From Algoriphagus sp. AK58 (GTDB lineage: Bacteria; Bacteroidota; Bacteroidia; Cytophagales; Cyclobacteriaceae): a stretch of DNA of 64,000 nucleotides. The stretch covers positions 62,001 to 126,000 of the forward strand of contig NZ_QEIG01000007.1 of assembly GCF_014324365.1 (NCBI RefSeq), given 5' to 3'. A program made the position numbers and the translations under genes. Of this stretch, positions 44,550 through 53,682 are shown one piece after another. The notes under the pieces were generated by a model. It was given only the letters and a program-made list of their open reading frames with translations, was not told the DNA's origin and searched no databases. Numbering within the stretch: position 1 is the first letter of the stretch; each line of letters opens with the position of its first letter.

Positions 44550-44827
44550 ATGCTAGAGGCTAGACGCTAGATATAAGACTTCGATAGATACTTATGTAGT
44601 TTCTTGATCTTTTCCGTGAGTGAGGACACTCACGGGGGAAAAGAGTAACAAGACTTTAGTATCAAGTATCAAGACTCTAGACTTCGATATTCATTATTCG
44701 TTGTTCGACATTCGATATTCTAAATTTTAAAATGTCGAATGTTGAACGCTGAACTTTGAACATCGAACTAAAAAAAACCAGCCCTGACCTTGGTCTTGGC
44801 TTTTTCTCATAACCTTAAACCTATTAT
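44550..44827. other. Repeat-filled gap before the sulfite reductase gene
   Basis: No gene. It contains an imperfect hairpin at 44609-44643 (core CCGTGAGTG-AGGA-CACTCACGG), AGTATCAAG-type words near 44659-44680, and an inverted repeat GTTCGACATTCGA/TCGAATGTTGAAC at 44703-44747. A GAACATCGAA string follows. The hairpin may end the cysN transcript, though its tail is A-rich rather than T-rich. Confidence 0.6.
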
Positions 44828-44837
44828 CCCTATAGGG
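44828..44837. promoter_or_regulatory. Candidate operator CCCTATAGGG
   Basis: A perfect 10-bp palindrome, 13 bp before the sulfite reductase ATG. It shares its CCCTAT/ATAGGG arms with 41012-41030. Its position over the likely transcription or translation start suits a repressor site. Confidence 0.5.
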
Positions 44838-44850
44838 AAAAAATTAGCCT

Positions 44851-46953
44851 ATGCAAAGCTTTCGAACAGAACTGGAGAATCCCATAGTAGAACGGGATAT
44901 CATCGAGTTGGAGCGCAAAATCGCCCTTTTCCGGGAAGGAAAAATCGATGAGGAAAAATTCCGAAGTCTTCGCCTTGCTCGTGGAGTTTACGGACAGCGG
45001 CAGCAGGGCGTGCAAATGGTGCGAATCAAGCTCCCTTATGGACGGGCTACTTCTGCGCAATTACGGCGCATTTGCAAGGTTTCGGAGGAATATTCCATCG
45101 GTCGTCTTCATATCACCACCCGTCAGGACATTCAGATTCACTTTGTGAGCTTGGATAGAACTCCTCAGCTTTGGGCAGAGTTGGAAAAGGATGATGTTAC
45201 ACTTCGAGAGGCCTGTGGAAATACGGTAAGAAATGTCACCGCTTCGGAGACTGCCGGTATCGATCCAAAGGAACCGTTTGATGTAACGCCCTATGCCGAT
45301 GCGACCTTCCGTTATTTTTTGAGAAATCCGGTCTGCCAAGAGATGGGACGAAAGTTCAAAATGGCTTTTTCTTCCTCCGATGAAGACACCGGTTTGGCTT
45401 ATATGCACGATTTGGGCTTTATCCCAAAAGTCAAAGAAGTCGATGGAAATCAAATTCGAGGGTTCAAAGTGCTTTTGGGTGGAGGACTGGGTTCGCAGCC
45501 ACGCCATGCCGATTTGATCACGGAGTTTTTGGAGACCGATCAGCTGATTCCGTTCATCGAATCAGTCTTGCGGATTTTTGACCGACATGGAGAGCGGGCA
45601 AGAAGAAACAAGGCTCGGATGAAGTTTTTGATCAAAGAGATCGGCTTGGAGGCGTTTTTGGATTTGGTAGAAAAAGAGAAAAAAGCACTTCCGTTCAAGA
45701 GCTTTCCCCTCGATTTTGAAAACTATGAGCTTGGAAAAAGCCTTCCAAATCCACCCTCCGTCGAGATCAATCAAGCTGATTTGGGATTGGATTTCGAACT
45801 GTGGAAGCTAACCAATGTGCTGCCGCAAAAGCAGGCTGGGTACGTTTCCATTGGGGTTCGCGTGCCTTTAGGGGATTTTTACCTGGATCAAGCCAGACCT
45901 TTGGCTGATTTGGTGGAAAAGTATGCTGCCGGAGAAGTGCGTTTTACCCTTCGACAGAATATTTTGATCCGCGATGTGCGGGAGGACCTGGTGCCCTTTT
46001 TTTATCAGGAATTGAAAAAAATCAACCTCGCCAAGCGAGGATACAATTCCCTCGGGGACATCACTGCTTGTCCGGGTACCGATACCTGCAACTTGGGCAT
46101 TGCGAGCTCGACGGGAATTGCCAAGGAATTGGAAAAAGTCATCGAGCAGGAATATCCACAGTATCTTAAAAACCAAGATTTGGTCATCAAGATTTCCGGG
46201 TGCATGAATGCCTGCGGACAGCACAATATGGCGCATATTGGCTTCCAAGGCATGTCCATGAAAGCGGGTAAAACCGTCATTCCTGCCCTTCAAGTACTCT
46301 TGGGTGGAGGAAATCTAGGCGATGGCAACGGCCGATTTGCCGACAAAGTGACTAAAGTTCCCAGCCGTCGCGGGCCTCAGGCACTGCGGGTATTGCTTGA
46401 TGATTTTGAGAAAAATGCAGGTGGAAAAGACTTTCTCAGCTATTACGATCAGCAGGGGCAGATGTATTTCTATGATTTGCTGAAGGATCTCAGCGATGCT
46501 TCCACGGTGACGGAGTCGGATTCAGTGGATTGGGGACATCAGGAGGCCTATGAAGTAGCTGTGGGTGTTGGTGAATGTGCCGGAGTGGTTATTGACTTGG
46601 TGGCGACTTTGCTTTTGGAAGCTCTGGAAAAACTCGATCATGGTCAGGAAGCCCTCGAACAAGGTCGCTGGTCCGATAGCATCTACCATCACTATGCGGG
46701 GTTGATCAATGCCGCAAAGGCCCTTTTGCTCAGCGAAGATGTGAGCACGAATAGCTATGCGAATATTATCAGCTTGTTTGATGAAAAGTTTGTAGAAACC
46801 GGCAAAATCCAGCTGGAAGGCACCTTTGCCGAAAAGGTTTATCAGATCAATCAGCACGAACCAACTGAGGAGTTTGCCAAAGCTTACGCTAAAGAGGCCA
46901 TGGAGATCTATAGCCTGCTGAAAACCTATCGGGAAGAGGAGGTCGAGGCATGA
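44851..46953 (+). CDS. Siroheme sulfite (or nitrite) reductase with HEPN-like C-terminus
   Basis: Six-electron reduction of sulfite to sulfide. The 700-residue protein has two ferredoxin-like/catalytic repeats (GRLHITTRQDIQIHFV near 90, VRFTLRQNILIRDV near 370). The [4Fe-4S]-siroheme cysteines are TACPGTDTCNLG and ISGCMNACGQHN at about 408-457. The enzyme proper ends near residue 560. The last ~140 residues form a helical domain (WSDSIYHHYAGLINAAKALL, NIISLFDEKFVETGKI) that looks like a HEPN domain without its RNase His motif. The cys context favours sulfite over nitrite. It overlaps the methyltransferase gene by ATGA. Confidence 0.92.
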   Translation: MQSFRTELENPIVERDIIELERKIALFREGKIDEEKFRSLRLARGVYGQRQQGVQMVRIKLPYGRATSAQLRRICKVSEEYSIGRLHITTRQDIQIHFVSLDRTPQLWAELEKDDVTLREACGNTVRNVTASETAGIDPKEPFDVTPYADATFRYFLRNPVCQEMGRKFKMAFSSSDEDTGLAYMHDLGFIPKVKEVDGNQIRGFKVLLGGGLGSQPRHADLITEFLETDQLIPFIESVLRIFDRHGERARRNKARMKFLIKEIGLEAFLDLVEKEKKALPFKSFPLDFENYELGKSLPNPPSVEINQADLGLDFELWKLTNVLPQKQAGYVSIGVRVPLGDFYLDQARPLADLVEKYAAGEVRFTLRQNILIRDVREDLVPFFYQELKKINLAKRGYNSLGDITACPGTDTCNLGIASSTGIAKELEKVIEQEYPQYLKNQDLVIKISGCMNACGQHNMAHIGFQGMSMKAGKTVIPALQVLLGGGNLGDGNGRFADKVTKVPSRRGPQALRVLLDDFEKNAGGKDFLSYYDQQGQMYFYDLLKDLSDASTVTESDSVDWGHQEAYEVAVGVGECAGVVIDLVATLLLEALEKLDHGQEALEQGRWSDSIYHHYAGLINAAKALLLSEDVSTNSYANIISLFDEKFVETGKIQLEGTFAEKVYQINQHEPTEEFAKAYAKEAMEIYSLLKTYREEEVEA

Positions 46954-47723
46954 GAACGTCGATTAATCCCAAAGTGACCCTAGTCGGTGCAGGTCCCGGT
47001 GATCCGGAACTGATGACTTTGAAAGGAATCCTGGCGCTGAATACCGCCGATGTGGTTTTGTATGACGCCTTGATTGATCCGGTGTTACTGAAGCATGCGC
47101 CGGCTACTGCCTTGAAGATTTTCGTGGGAAAACGAGTGGGCAAGCACAGCACTCCTCAGGAAGACACCAATCAACTCTGCGTCGAACTCGCCCGAAAACA
47201 TGGACACGTGGTTCGCTTGAAAGGTGGAGATCCTTTCGTCTTCGGTCGGGGAGGAGAAGAAATCGAGTACATCGAGGCCTTTGGTATTCCCACGGCCGTG
47301 GTTCCCGGAATAACTTCGGCGATAGCTGTTCCGGCCAATGCAGGAATTCCGGTTACGAAACGTGGCATCTCCGAAAGTTTCTGGGTAGTGACAGGGACCA
47401 CTACAGCGGGTGAACTTTCCCGAGACTTGGCACTTGCGGCTCAGTCGACAGCTACGGTGGTGATCCTGATGGGTACCAAAAAATTGGGAGAAATCGTAGA
47501 AACCTATCGAAAGGTAGGTAAGGCCCATTTACCTGTAGCGATCATCCAAAGCGGAACCACCCGAGAAGAAAAAATCACGGCCGGTTTTATCCATGATATC
47601 GAGCAAAAGGCATTGGAAAACCAAGTCGAAGCCCCTGCGGTGATCATTGTTGGAGAAGTCGTGAGGGAAAGTATGAGATTGGCCGAGGTGTATCGGGAAG
47701 TGGTGAAAATGGAAATGCGGTAG
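46950..47723 (+). CDS. cobA: Uroporphyrinogen-III C-methyltransferase
   Basis: Methylates uroporphyrinogen III twice to precorrin-2, the branch point to siroheme. The 257-residue protein is a single SUMT domain: TLVGAGPGDPELMTLKG, VRLKGGDPFVFGRGGEE near 90, VPGITSAIAVPA near 118 and TVVILMGTKKLGE near 170. It is not fused to HemD or CysG domains. Its start overlaps the sulfite reductase stop by four bases, so siroheme supply is coupled to its user. Confidence 0.95.
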   Translation: MRTSINPKVTLVGAGPGDPELMTLKGILALNTADVVLYDALIDPVLLKHAPATALKIFVGKRVGKHSTPQEDTNQLCVELARKHGHVVRLKGGDPFVFGRGGEEIEYIEAFGIPTAVVPGITSAIAVPANAGIPVTKRGISESFWVVTGTTTAGELSRDLALAAQSTATVVILMGTKKLGEIVETYRKVGKAHLPVAIIQSGTTREEKITAGFIHDIEQKALENQVEAPAVIIVGEVVRESMRLAEVYREVVKMEMR

Positions 47724-47734
47724 AAAATTTCCTT

Positions 47735-47925
47735 TGTGAAATACCATGGAAATATACCTCGCGGTGCTCGGTGAAATAGGCCTTTGGTGAAATACGCTTT
47801 GCGAAATAAAACTCACTTCGTTCGTCGAAATAGGTGCGGCTACGCCTCACGAGATACAGTCTCAACCAAAATATTTCGGTCGACGAAGTCGAGCTTATTT
47901 CTAATGTATTTCAATTGTATCTGAA
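47735..47925. repeat. GAAATA/TATTTC dispersed repeat cluster
   Basis: Repeated words GTGAAATA, GCGAAATA, GTCGAAATAGG and GAGCTTATTTCTAATGTATT occur in both orientations across the gap between cobA and the dehydrogenase gene. No gene is present. Confidence 0.6.
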
Positions 47926-47966
47926 TCAGTCTTGCTTCTTCTCTCTAATTTCTTGACTCTTAAAAA

Positions 47967-48560
47967 ATGAACCATCTCTATCCCATATTCCTCAAAGTTC
48001 ACGAACTCAACGTCCTCTTGGTCGGTGGGGGTTTTGTGGCAACCGAGAAATTGGAATTTCTGCTTAAATCGAGTCCCAAAGCTCAGGTGACAGTAATCTC
48101 CAAGATGTTCAGACCGGAATTTTTGGAATTGGCCGAAGGAAAAGAGACCGTCACGCTGATCGAAGATGTGTATCATGAAAAATATCTGGGCGGAAAGCAT
48201 ATCGTGATTGCTGCGACGGATGATAAAGCCGTCAACCGACAAATCCGCGATGAGGCCAAGGAACGCTTTCTGCTCGTCAATGTAGCCGATACACCAGAAC
48301 TCTGTGATTTTTACCTCGGAGGTATTGTAACCAAAGGCAATCTGAAAATTGCTATTTCCACCAATGGAAAATCTCCAACTACCGCCAAACGCCTTCGTCA
48401 ATTGTTGGAAGAAGTGCTGCCGGAGGAAATCGATGATTTGCTTGAAAATCTAAATGCTTACCGGGCTACGCTCAAGGGTGACTTTGAGTACAAAGTGAAG
48501 GCGATGAATGAGATTACGGAAGGCTTGGTGAGGAAAGAGGCACAAGATGCAAGACATTAG
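47967..48560 (+). CDS. Precorrin-2 dehydrogenase/sirohydrochlorin ferrochelatase (Met8-like)
   Basis: Oxidises precorrin-2 to sirohydrochlorin and inserts iron to give siroheme. The 197-residue protein begins MNHLYPIFLKVHELNVLLVGGGFVATEKLEFLL with the GGG NAD-binding turn. It has KHIVIAATDDKAVN near 73, VADTPELCDFYLGGIV near 101 and ISTNGKSPTTAKRLRQ near 129, the Met8/CysG N-domain pattern. With cobA it replaces a fused CysG. The C-terminal residues run into a GACACAA-type repeat and may be slightly extended by it. Confidence 0.92.
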   Translation: MNHLYPIFLKVHELNVLLVGGGFVATEKLEFLLKSSPKAQVTVISKMFRPEFLELAEGKETVTLIEDVYHEKYLGGKHIVIAATDDKAVNRQIRDEAKERFLLVNVADTPELCDFYLGGIVTKGNLKIAISTNGKSPTTAKRLRQLLEEVLPEEIDDLLENLNAYRATLKGDFEYKVKAMNEITEGLVRKEAQDARH

Positions 48561-48742
48561 ACACAAGACTTTAGTATCAAGTAGCTAGTATCGAAATCTT
48601 GGTGAGGGGTAATTTTCTTCTGGGCAGTTGCGCTTGGTACCAATTCACTCCTATTGAATTTGGCAGAAAATCACAGGTTAAGTTCCGATTATGTGATTTT
48701 TTCCACGTTTTCGGAAGATAAAATGTGATTTCCACCATTTCA

Positions 48743-49357
48743 CTATTCCTCGAGAGCCAAAAATACCATTGGATTTTTTTGGTCTTTCATATACAGGTAA
48801 AGCTTATTGGACTCGATGGTGTAGGACTCGACCGCCAATAAACTGTTCTTGATTTTATTCTCAAATTCTAAGATGGGAAATGTCTTATTCCCAATTCCAG
48901 GATCATAAACCACATTTTCTGGAGAAAAATCAATCCTCAGATTTCCTTCCGAATCAGCCTCATAACAGCCATCAATCTGATGGTCAAACGAACGGAAACT
49001 GAATGCAAGCAAATCTTCACATCCAATTAAAGGAGATGATTTTTCCCCAAGTTGAAGGGTAATTTTAAAGACATTTTCATAATCCTCACCACTGAGCGTA
49101 AACCTTGCTGTTCTAGCCAAACAGGTCAGATTGTCAAAAGAAGAACCTTTTTCAGCTTGAAAAGCCACAAACTCCCATTTTGAAGTCAGGTTATAGGAAC
49201 CAATTTTATCCGTCAAGTCAAAACAGCAAATGTCTTTTGGATTGCACTGAATCTTCTTAGCAATCGGCTCGGGTAGTTCCTCCTTGGGTATTTCGAATGC
49301 CGTCTCGCAGGAAGCGAGAAAAAGCAAGATCGGGAAGAGGCAAAAAGCGAGTTTCAT
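48743..49357 (-). CDS. Lipoprotein of unknown function
   Basis: A 204-residue protein with a lipoprotein signal (MKLAFCLFPILLFLASC). The mature part has several Cys (KIQCNPKDICCFDL near 40), and beta-rich segments (RFTLSGEDYENVFKITLQLG; YTIESNKLYLYMKD) that faintly resemble META- or lipocalin-like lipoproteins. No function is recognised. The ATG at 49357 is preferred to 49384 because it fits the signal length. It is divergent from metK. Confidence 0.6.
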   Translation of the reverse strand: MKLAFCLFPILLFLASCETAFEIPKEELPEPIAKKIQCNPKDICCFDLTDKIGSYNLTSKWEFVAFQAEKGSSFDNLTCLARTARFTLSGEDYENVFKITLQLGEKSSPLIGCEDLLAFSFRSFDHQIDGCYEADSEGNLRIDFSPENVVYDPGIGNKTFPILEFENKIKNSLLAVESYTIESNKLYLYMKDQKNPMVFLALEE

Positions 49358-49554
49358 GATGAAGGAAGTGATCTCGATTTTCATTTTCGGTGGAAAAGGT
49401 TACCCACAGAAGACAACTGCATTCCTTAAAGTACTACTAATCCATTATTTATCAACCAGTTTCACAATAGAAATTAATTTTTAAAACGAAAAACCGAACC
49501 TCGAAGTATATGGCTGAAGTCCCTTTTCCGGTTTTTTATTTCCCTGAGTTCCTG

Positions 49555-49562
49555 TAATTTTG
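49555..49562 (+). promoter_or_regulatory. -7 element of metK
   Basis: TAATTTTG matches TAnnTTTG, 33 bp before the ATG. The expected -33 region is T-rich but lacks TTTG. No SAM riboswitch fold was recognised in the short leader. Confidence 0.4.
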
Positions 49563-49595
49563 GGCTTCCTAAAAAACGCATCAATTATCTAATTT

Positions 49596-50849
49596 ATGGC
49601 ATATTTATTTACCTCAGAGTCAGTGTCTGAGGGTCATCCTGACAAAATCGCTGACCAAATCTCTGACGCCCTGATCGATAATTTTTTGGCCTTCGATCCC
49701 AATTCCAAAGTTGCCTGCGAAACACTCGTGACCACCGGACAGGTAGTCTTGGCAGGAGAAGTGAAATCGGACATCTATCTTGATGTGCAAAAGATCGCCC
49801 GCGACGTGATCAATCGAATCGGCTATACCAAAAGTGAATACATGTTTGAAGGCAATTCCTGCGGGGTTCTTTCTGCTATTCATGAACAGTCTGCTGACAT
49901 CAATCAGGGTGTGGAGCGTAAGAATCCGGAAGACCAAGGTGCCGGAGACCAGGGGATGATGTTTGGATATGCCACCAATGAAACTGAAAATTATATGCCT
50001 TTGGCTTTGGATCTGTCTCACATGATCCTTCGCGAATTGGCTGCCCTTCGCAGAGAAAATAAGGAGATTACCTACTTAAGACCTGATTCCAAATCTCAGG
50101 TGACCATCGAGTACAGCGATGACAACGTGCCTCAGCGTATCGACGCGATAGTAGTTTCTACCCAGCACGATGACTTCGACGCGGAAGATGCCATGCTGGC
50201 AAAAATCAAATCCGATATCATCAACATTTTGATTCCAAGAGTAAAGGCGAAATTGAAGCCTGAGCTTCAGAAACTCTTTACTGACGAGATCACCTACCAC
50301 ATCAATCCAACCGGCAAGTTTGTGATCGGTGGTCCTCATGGCGATACTGGCTTGACCGGCAGAAAAATCATTGTAGATACTTATGGTGGAAAAGGAGCTC
50401 ACGGTGGAGGAGCCTTCTCCGGAAAAGATCCTTCCAAAGTGGACCGCTCGGCAGCCTACGCTACCCGTCATATTGCCAAAAATATGGTGGCTGCAGGTGT
50501 TGCAGATGAGATTTTGGTGCAAGTTTCCTATGCAATCGGTGTGGCTAAGCCCATGGGGATTTATATCAATACCTATGGTACGGCCAAAGTCAATATGACC
50601 GACGGCGAAATTGCCAAAAAAGTAGAGTCAATATTCGATATGCGTCCCTATGCGATCGAACAGCGTCTAAAGCTAAGGAATCCTATCTATGAGGAAACTG
50701 CTGCTTATGGCCATATGGGAAGAAAGAACGAGATTGTCCGCAAGACTTTCTTCTCACCCTACAGAGAATCTGTGACCAAAGAAGTGGAACTGTTCACTTG
50801 GGAAAAGCTAGACTACGTGGATAAAATCAAGGCTGAATTTGGTCTTTAA
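49596..50849 (+). CDS. metK: S-adenosylmethionine synthase
   Basis: Forms SAM from methionine and ATP. The 417-residue protein has all the signatures: [32 protein letters not shown] near 127, [20 protein letters not shown] near 248 and [18 protein letters not shown] near 270. The length is slightly above the usual 385-400, as in other Bacteroidota. SAM is used by the methyltransferases at 22701, 46950 and 62437. Confidence 0.98.
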   Translation: MAYLFTSESVSEGHPDKIADQISDALIDNFLAFDPNSKVACETLVTTGQVVLAGEVKSDIYLDVQKIARDVINRIGYTKSEYMFEGNSCGVLSAIHEQSADINQGVERKNPEDQGAGDQGMMFGYATNETENYMPLALDLSHMILRELAALRRENKEITYLRPDSKSQVTIEYSDDNVPQRIDAIVVSTQHDDFDAEDAMLAKIKSDIINILIPRVKAKLKPELQKLFTDEITYHINPTGKFVIGGPHGDTGLTGRKIIVDTYGGKGAHGGGAFSGKDPSKVDRSAAYATRHIAKNMVAAGVADEILVQVSYAIGVAKPMGIYINTYGTAKVNMTDGEIAKKVESIFDMRPYAIEQRLKLRNPIYEETAAYGHMGRKNEIVRKTFFSPYRESVTKEVELFTWEKLDYVDKIKAEFGL

Positions 50850-50853
50850 AATC

Positions 50854-50884
50854 AAAAGCCCCGGAGAGATTCGGGGCTTTTTTA
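50854..50884 (+). terminator. metK terminator
   Basis: Stem AAAAGCCCCG/CGGGGCTTTT with an 8-base loop and a T-run, 4 bp after the stop. Confidence 0.9.
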
Positions 50885-50980
50885 TGAGTAATAAGCCAAA
50901 CAATAATTTTTTAGGAGGAGATTTTCGAAAATCTCAACCGACTCTGGTTTCTTTCGTTATATTAGGAAAATTCCATTTTT

Positions 50981-51460
50981 ATGAAGGCGCTCTCATTATT
51001 GTTTCTGATGGTCATGGCCAATTTTGCCTTTGGACAGGAAATTCGTTTTCGGGACAACTTTTTTAACAATCCGGTATTCTTTGTGGAGGGGGAAAAAGTC
51101 AGCAGAGGTTCCGTTTCACAACTCATGAAAGAATATCCCATAGAGAAAAAAGATTTTGATGAGGGTCTAAATCAAATGGTGATTGGTACTTCTCTAAAAG
51201 TAGCTGCTTTTGGAGTCTTGTCAGGTGGTCTAGTCTACTACTTGGCAAACATAGATGAACCAAATTCCTGGCAAGTACCTCTAATTACTTCCGCAACTGC
51301 ATTGGTCCTTAGTCAGGTAGGCCATTCTTTGCGAAAGAAAGGGTATAATCGTGTAAATTCCTCGATTTACCGATATAATTACCTGATTTCAAATGAAGAT
51401 AAAGCCAAGCTGAGTTTGGTTTTGACAGGAGGAGGACCGAGTTTGGTTTATAGATTTTAA
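50981..51460 (+). CDS. Small envelope protein of unknown function, paralogue 1
   Basis: A 159-residue protein with a signal peptide (cut near FAFGQ), a soluble part, and a hydrophobic region at about 68-115 likely to form two helices. It ends in a polar tail. It shares its plan with the next gene: signal, a segment with SQLMKEYP/KNEVITILQTNP, a hydrophobic pair and a tail ending in F or R. The function is unknown. Confidence 0.6.
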   Translation: MKALSLLFLMVMANFAFGQEIRFRDNFFNNPVFFVEGEKVSRGSVSQLMKEYPIEKKDFDEGLNQMVIGTSLKVAAFGVLSGGLVYYLANIDEPNSWQVPLITSATALVLSQVGHSLRKKGYNRVNSSIYRYNYLISNEDKAKLSLVLTGGGPSLVYRF

Positions 51461-51581
51461 GTTTGGAAATCAAGCCTGAAAAGGAACACCTCCACACAAG
51501 AGTTTTAGTGATCATCAGAGCTCTATACATATTTTTCTGATGGATATCCGTGAATAGCCTTTTACAGAAAATTATTGATTC

Positions 51582-52094
51582 ATGAAAAAACACCTTTTTG
51601 TTTTCTTCCTTATTGGTTTAGCATGGTCGGCAAGCGCTCAGGACCTGCCTTTTTTAAGAGTGGATGTCAGGCAAAATTTGCTCACACAAAAAATAGATAT
51701 TTTGGACGGTCCTAGACCACTAAGCAAAAATGAGGTGATCACAATCCTTCAGACAAACCCAGAATCATTGGCGATCTATGAAAAGGCAATGAGAAAGCAA
51801 CAGATAAACACCGCACTTGCTGTGGTTGATTTGGGTTTATTGGTAGGAACAACGGTGTTGATTTTTACTCCACAGCAGCAGTCATCTACTCTTAGCAATT
51901 TGTTTTGGCCCATTGCAATAGGAACTGCTGCCGTAGGAATAGTTTCAGGGGTGTTTAGGCGTGAGGCACGAAATCTTACCCGTGACGCCATTGATACCTA
52001 CAATTTTGGAAATAAGAATTTCTCCCCTCCTGTTTATTTTGAAGAAAACAGAATGGATCAGCCTATTTTTTCGGTTAAGATTCCATTTCGATAA
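51582..52094 (+). CDS. Small envelope protein of unknown function, paralogue 2
   Basis: A 170-residue protein with a signal peptide (cut near ASAQ), then QNLLTQKIDILDGPRPLSKNEV and a hydrophobic region at about 77-120 with two helices. It is probably a diverged paralogue of the preceding gene. It ends where the convergent M1 peptidase ends: the two stop codons abut with no terminator between. Confidence 0.6.
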   Translation: MKKHLFVFFLIGLAWSASAQDLPFLRVDVRQNLLTQKIDILDGPRPLSKNEVITILQTNPESLAIYEKAMRKQQINTALAVVDLGLLVGTTVLIFTPQQQSSTLSNLFWPIAIGTAAVGIVSGVFRREARNLTRDAIDTYNFGNKNFSPPVYFEENRMDQPIFSVKIPFR

Positions 52095-53669
52095 TCACCT
52101 TTCCAGCATCAACCAGCCTTTCGGGTCCACCATAGGCGGGTTTTTACTTTTTACCTGGATTGCTTTTTTACCGACAGGTACTCGCTGTGTTCCTTCAGAT
52201 GTCTCTATTTCCAAGGGTAGCTCGAAATCAATCCCCTGAAGAGAAATCAAAAATCCGTCTTTTCCCTTTTTGCTGACTTTCAATTTGGGGATGGAAGTGG
52301 TATAGAGATACAAATCGAAGAATCCCTGAAGGTCTTTTCCAGTGTAGCTTTGAATAAAATCAGTAAAGTCCTTCGTGCTTACCTGATTGAGGTAAGTGAA
52401 GCGCTCATCCATCACAAAGGCCTTTATCGCAGGGAAGAACAGCTCATCCCCCAATACACCTCTCAAGGCATGAATGACCAAAGCTCCTTTGGTATAAATC
52501 TCGGGGTGATAGGCTTCTTCTTCTGTAGAATTTGGGGGACTGACGACCGGTTTGGCGTGGGGGATATTTCTTGATTCGTTTTTTACCTTGGTAAAATAGG
52601 CCTCCGGCCCACCATGCTCCCAATAAAACAGCCAATCCCCATAGGCAGTCAAACCCTCATGAATCCACATATCTGCCCAGTCACTCACCGAGACTTTGTT
52701 GCCAAACCATTCATGACCGAGTTCGTGATGAAGTAACCAATCGTAGTTAACCTTGCCCATCGGCACAAACTGGAAGTTATTCCCATAGGCATTGATCGTC
52801 TGATGCTCCATGCCCAAATAGGGTGTTTCTACCACGGCGATTTTATCTTTTGGGAAAGGGAAAGGTCCGAAGTATTTCTCCAGCGTTTCTGTGCTGACTT
52901 TCAGAATTTCCAGAAGCTCTTTTGCTTTTGCTCTATTCTCCTGCAGTACCCAAACTTGCATGGGGATCACTTCTCCCGCAACGGACTGGAAATTCACTTT
53001 TTCCTCATGAAAAATCCCCATGGTAAAATTGATGTTGTAATTGCTGATCGGGTAGTCGGTTTGCCAATGGTAGGTTACTTTTTGTCCTGTCTCTTGGCTA
53101 TCGATCAGGCGCCCGTTGGAAGCTACAAAATAGGGTTTGGGAGCGGTGAAAATCAGATCCACTCCTTCGCTAGGTTCGCTGGAAGGATGGTCCAAAGCCG
53201 GCATAAAGACCTTCGCACCTTCTCCTTGGCAGGAAAGTCCCATCCAATGGTTTTCAAGTTGATCTTTTTCCCAGGTAAAGCCGCCTGTCCAAGGAGGATT
53301 TTGGGCGATGGGTGTTTTTCCGCTATAAAAAATTTGGACCTGATCGCAGGTACAATCCACCGGTAGGATATCTAGTAGATCATTTTGATGGATGAATTTG
53401 ACCTCCTTGCCCTCCATCAAAACTTTGCTAACCTTATACTCATCGATGAGCTGAAAGCGGAGTGTGTCGAGTTTTTCATCGGTTGAAAAAGTGATGGTAT
53501 TGGAGCCTTGTATGCTTTGAGATTCGGGCAGGAGTTCCAGTTCCAGGCGGTAATGAAGGATTTTCATTTTTGCCTGGAGCGGGTCCATTGGACCTCCCCA
53601 ATCCCAATTTTGGGCAAAAGCTCCAGACCAACAGCAGATAAAATAGAAAATAAAAGTCAGCTTTTTCAT
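52095..53669 (-). CDS. M1 family metallopeptidase
   Basis: A secreted zinc aminopeptidase-like protein of 524 residues with a signal peptide (MKKLTFIFYFICCWSGAFAQ). The zinc site is HHELGHEWFGNK followed 18 residues later by HEGLTAYGDW, the normal HExxH-x18-E. The usual exopeptidase motif GxMEN is replaced by GMEHQ, so the N-terminus-binding site is altered. The C-terminal helical domain is short. The start at 53669 gives the signal peptide. It follows the acetyltransferase gene by 13 bp. Confidence 0.88.
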   Translation of the reverse strand: MKKLTFIFYFICCWSGAFAQNWDWGGPMDPLQAKMKILHYRLELELLPESQSIQGSNTITFSTDEKLDTLRFQLIDEYKVSKVLMEGKEVKFIHQNDLLDILPVDCTCDQVQIFYSGKTPIAQNPPWTGGFTWEKDQLENHWMGLSCQGEGAKVFMPALDHPSSEPSEGVDLIFTAPKPYFVASNGRLIDSQETGQKVTYHWQTDYPISNYNINFTMGIFHEEKVNFQSVAGEVIPMQVWVLQENRAKAKELLEILKVSTETLEKYFGPFPFPKDKIAVVETPYLGMEHQTINAYGNNFQFVPMGKVNYDWLLHHELGHEWFGNKVSVSDWADMWIHEGLTAYGDWLFYWEHGGPEAYFTKVKNESRNIPHAKPVVSPPNSTEEEAYHPEIYTKGALVIHALRGVLGDELFFPAIKAFVMDERFTYLNQVSTKDFTDFIQSYTGKDLQGFFDLYLYTTSIPKLKVSKKGKDGFLISLQGIDFELPLEIETSEGTQRVPVGKKAIQVKSKNPPMVDPKGWLMLER

Positions 53670-53682
53670 TCTTGCGTTCTTG

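Noticed and set aside
49480..49595. SAM riboswitch before metK
   Set aside because: The leader is short. An AAACCG/CGGTTT pairing is present, but no SAM-I or SAM-II core could be recognised.
52803..53366. 187-codon open frame on the + strand
   Set aside because: Antisense to the M1 peptidase catalytic domain; no recognisable features.
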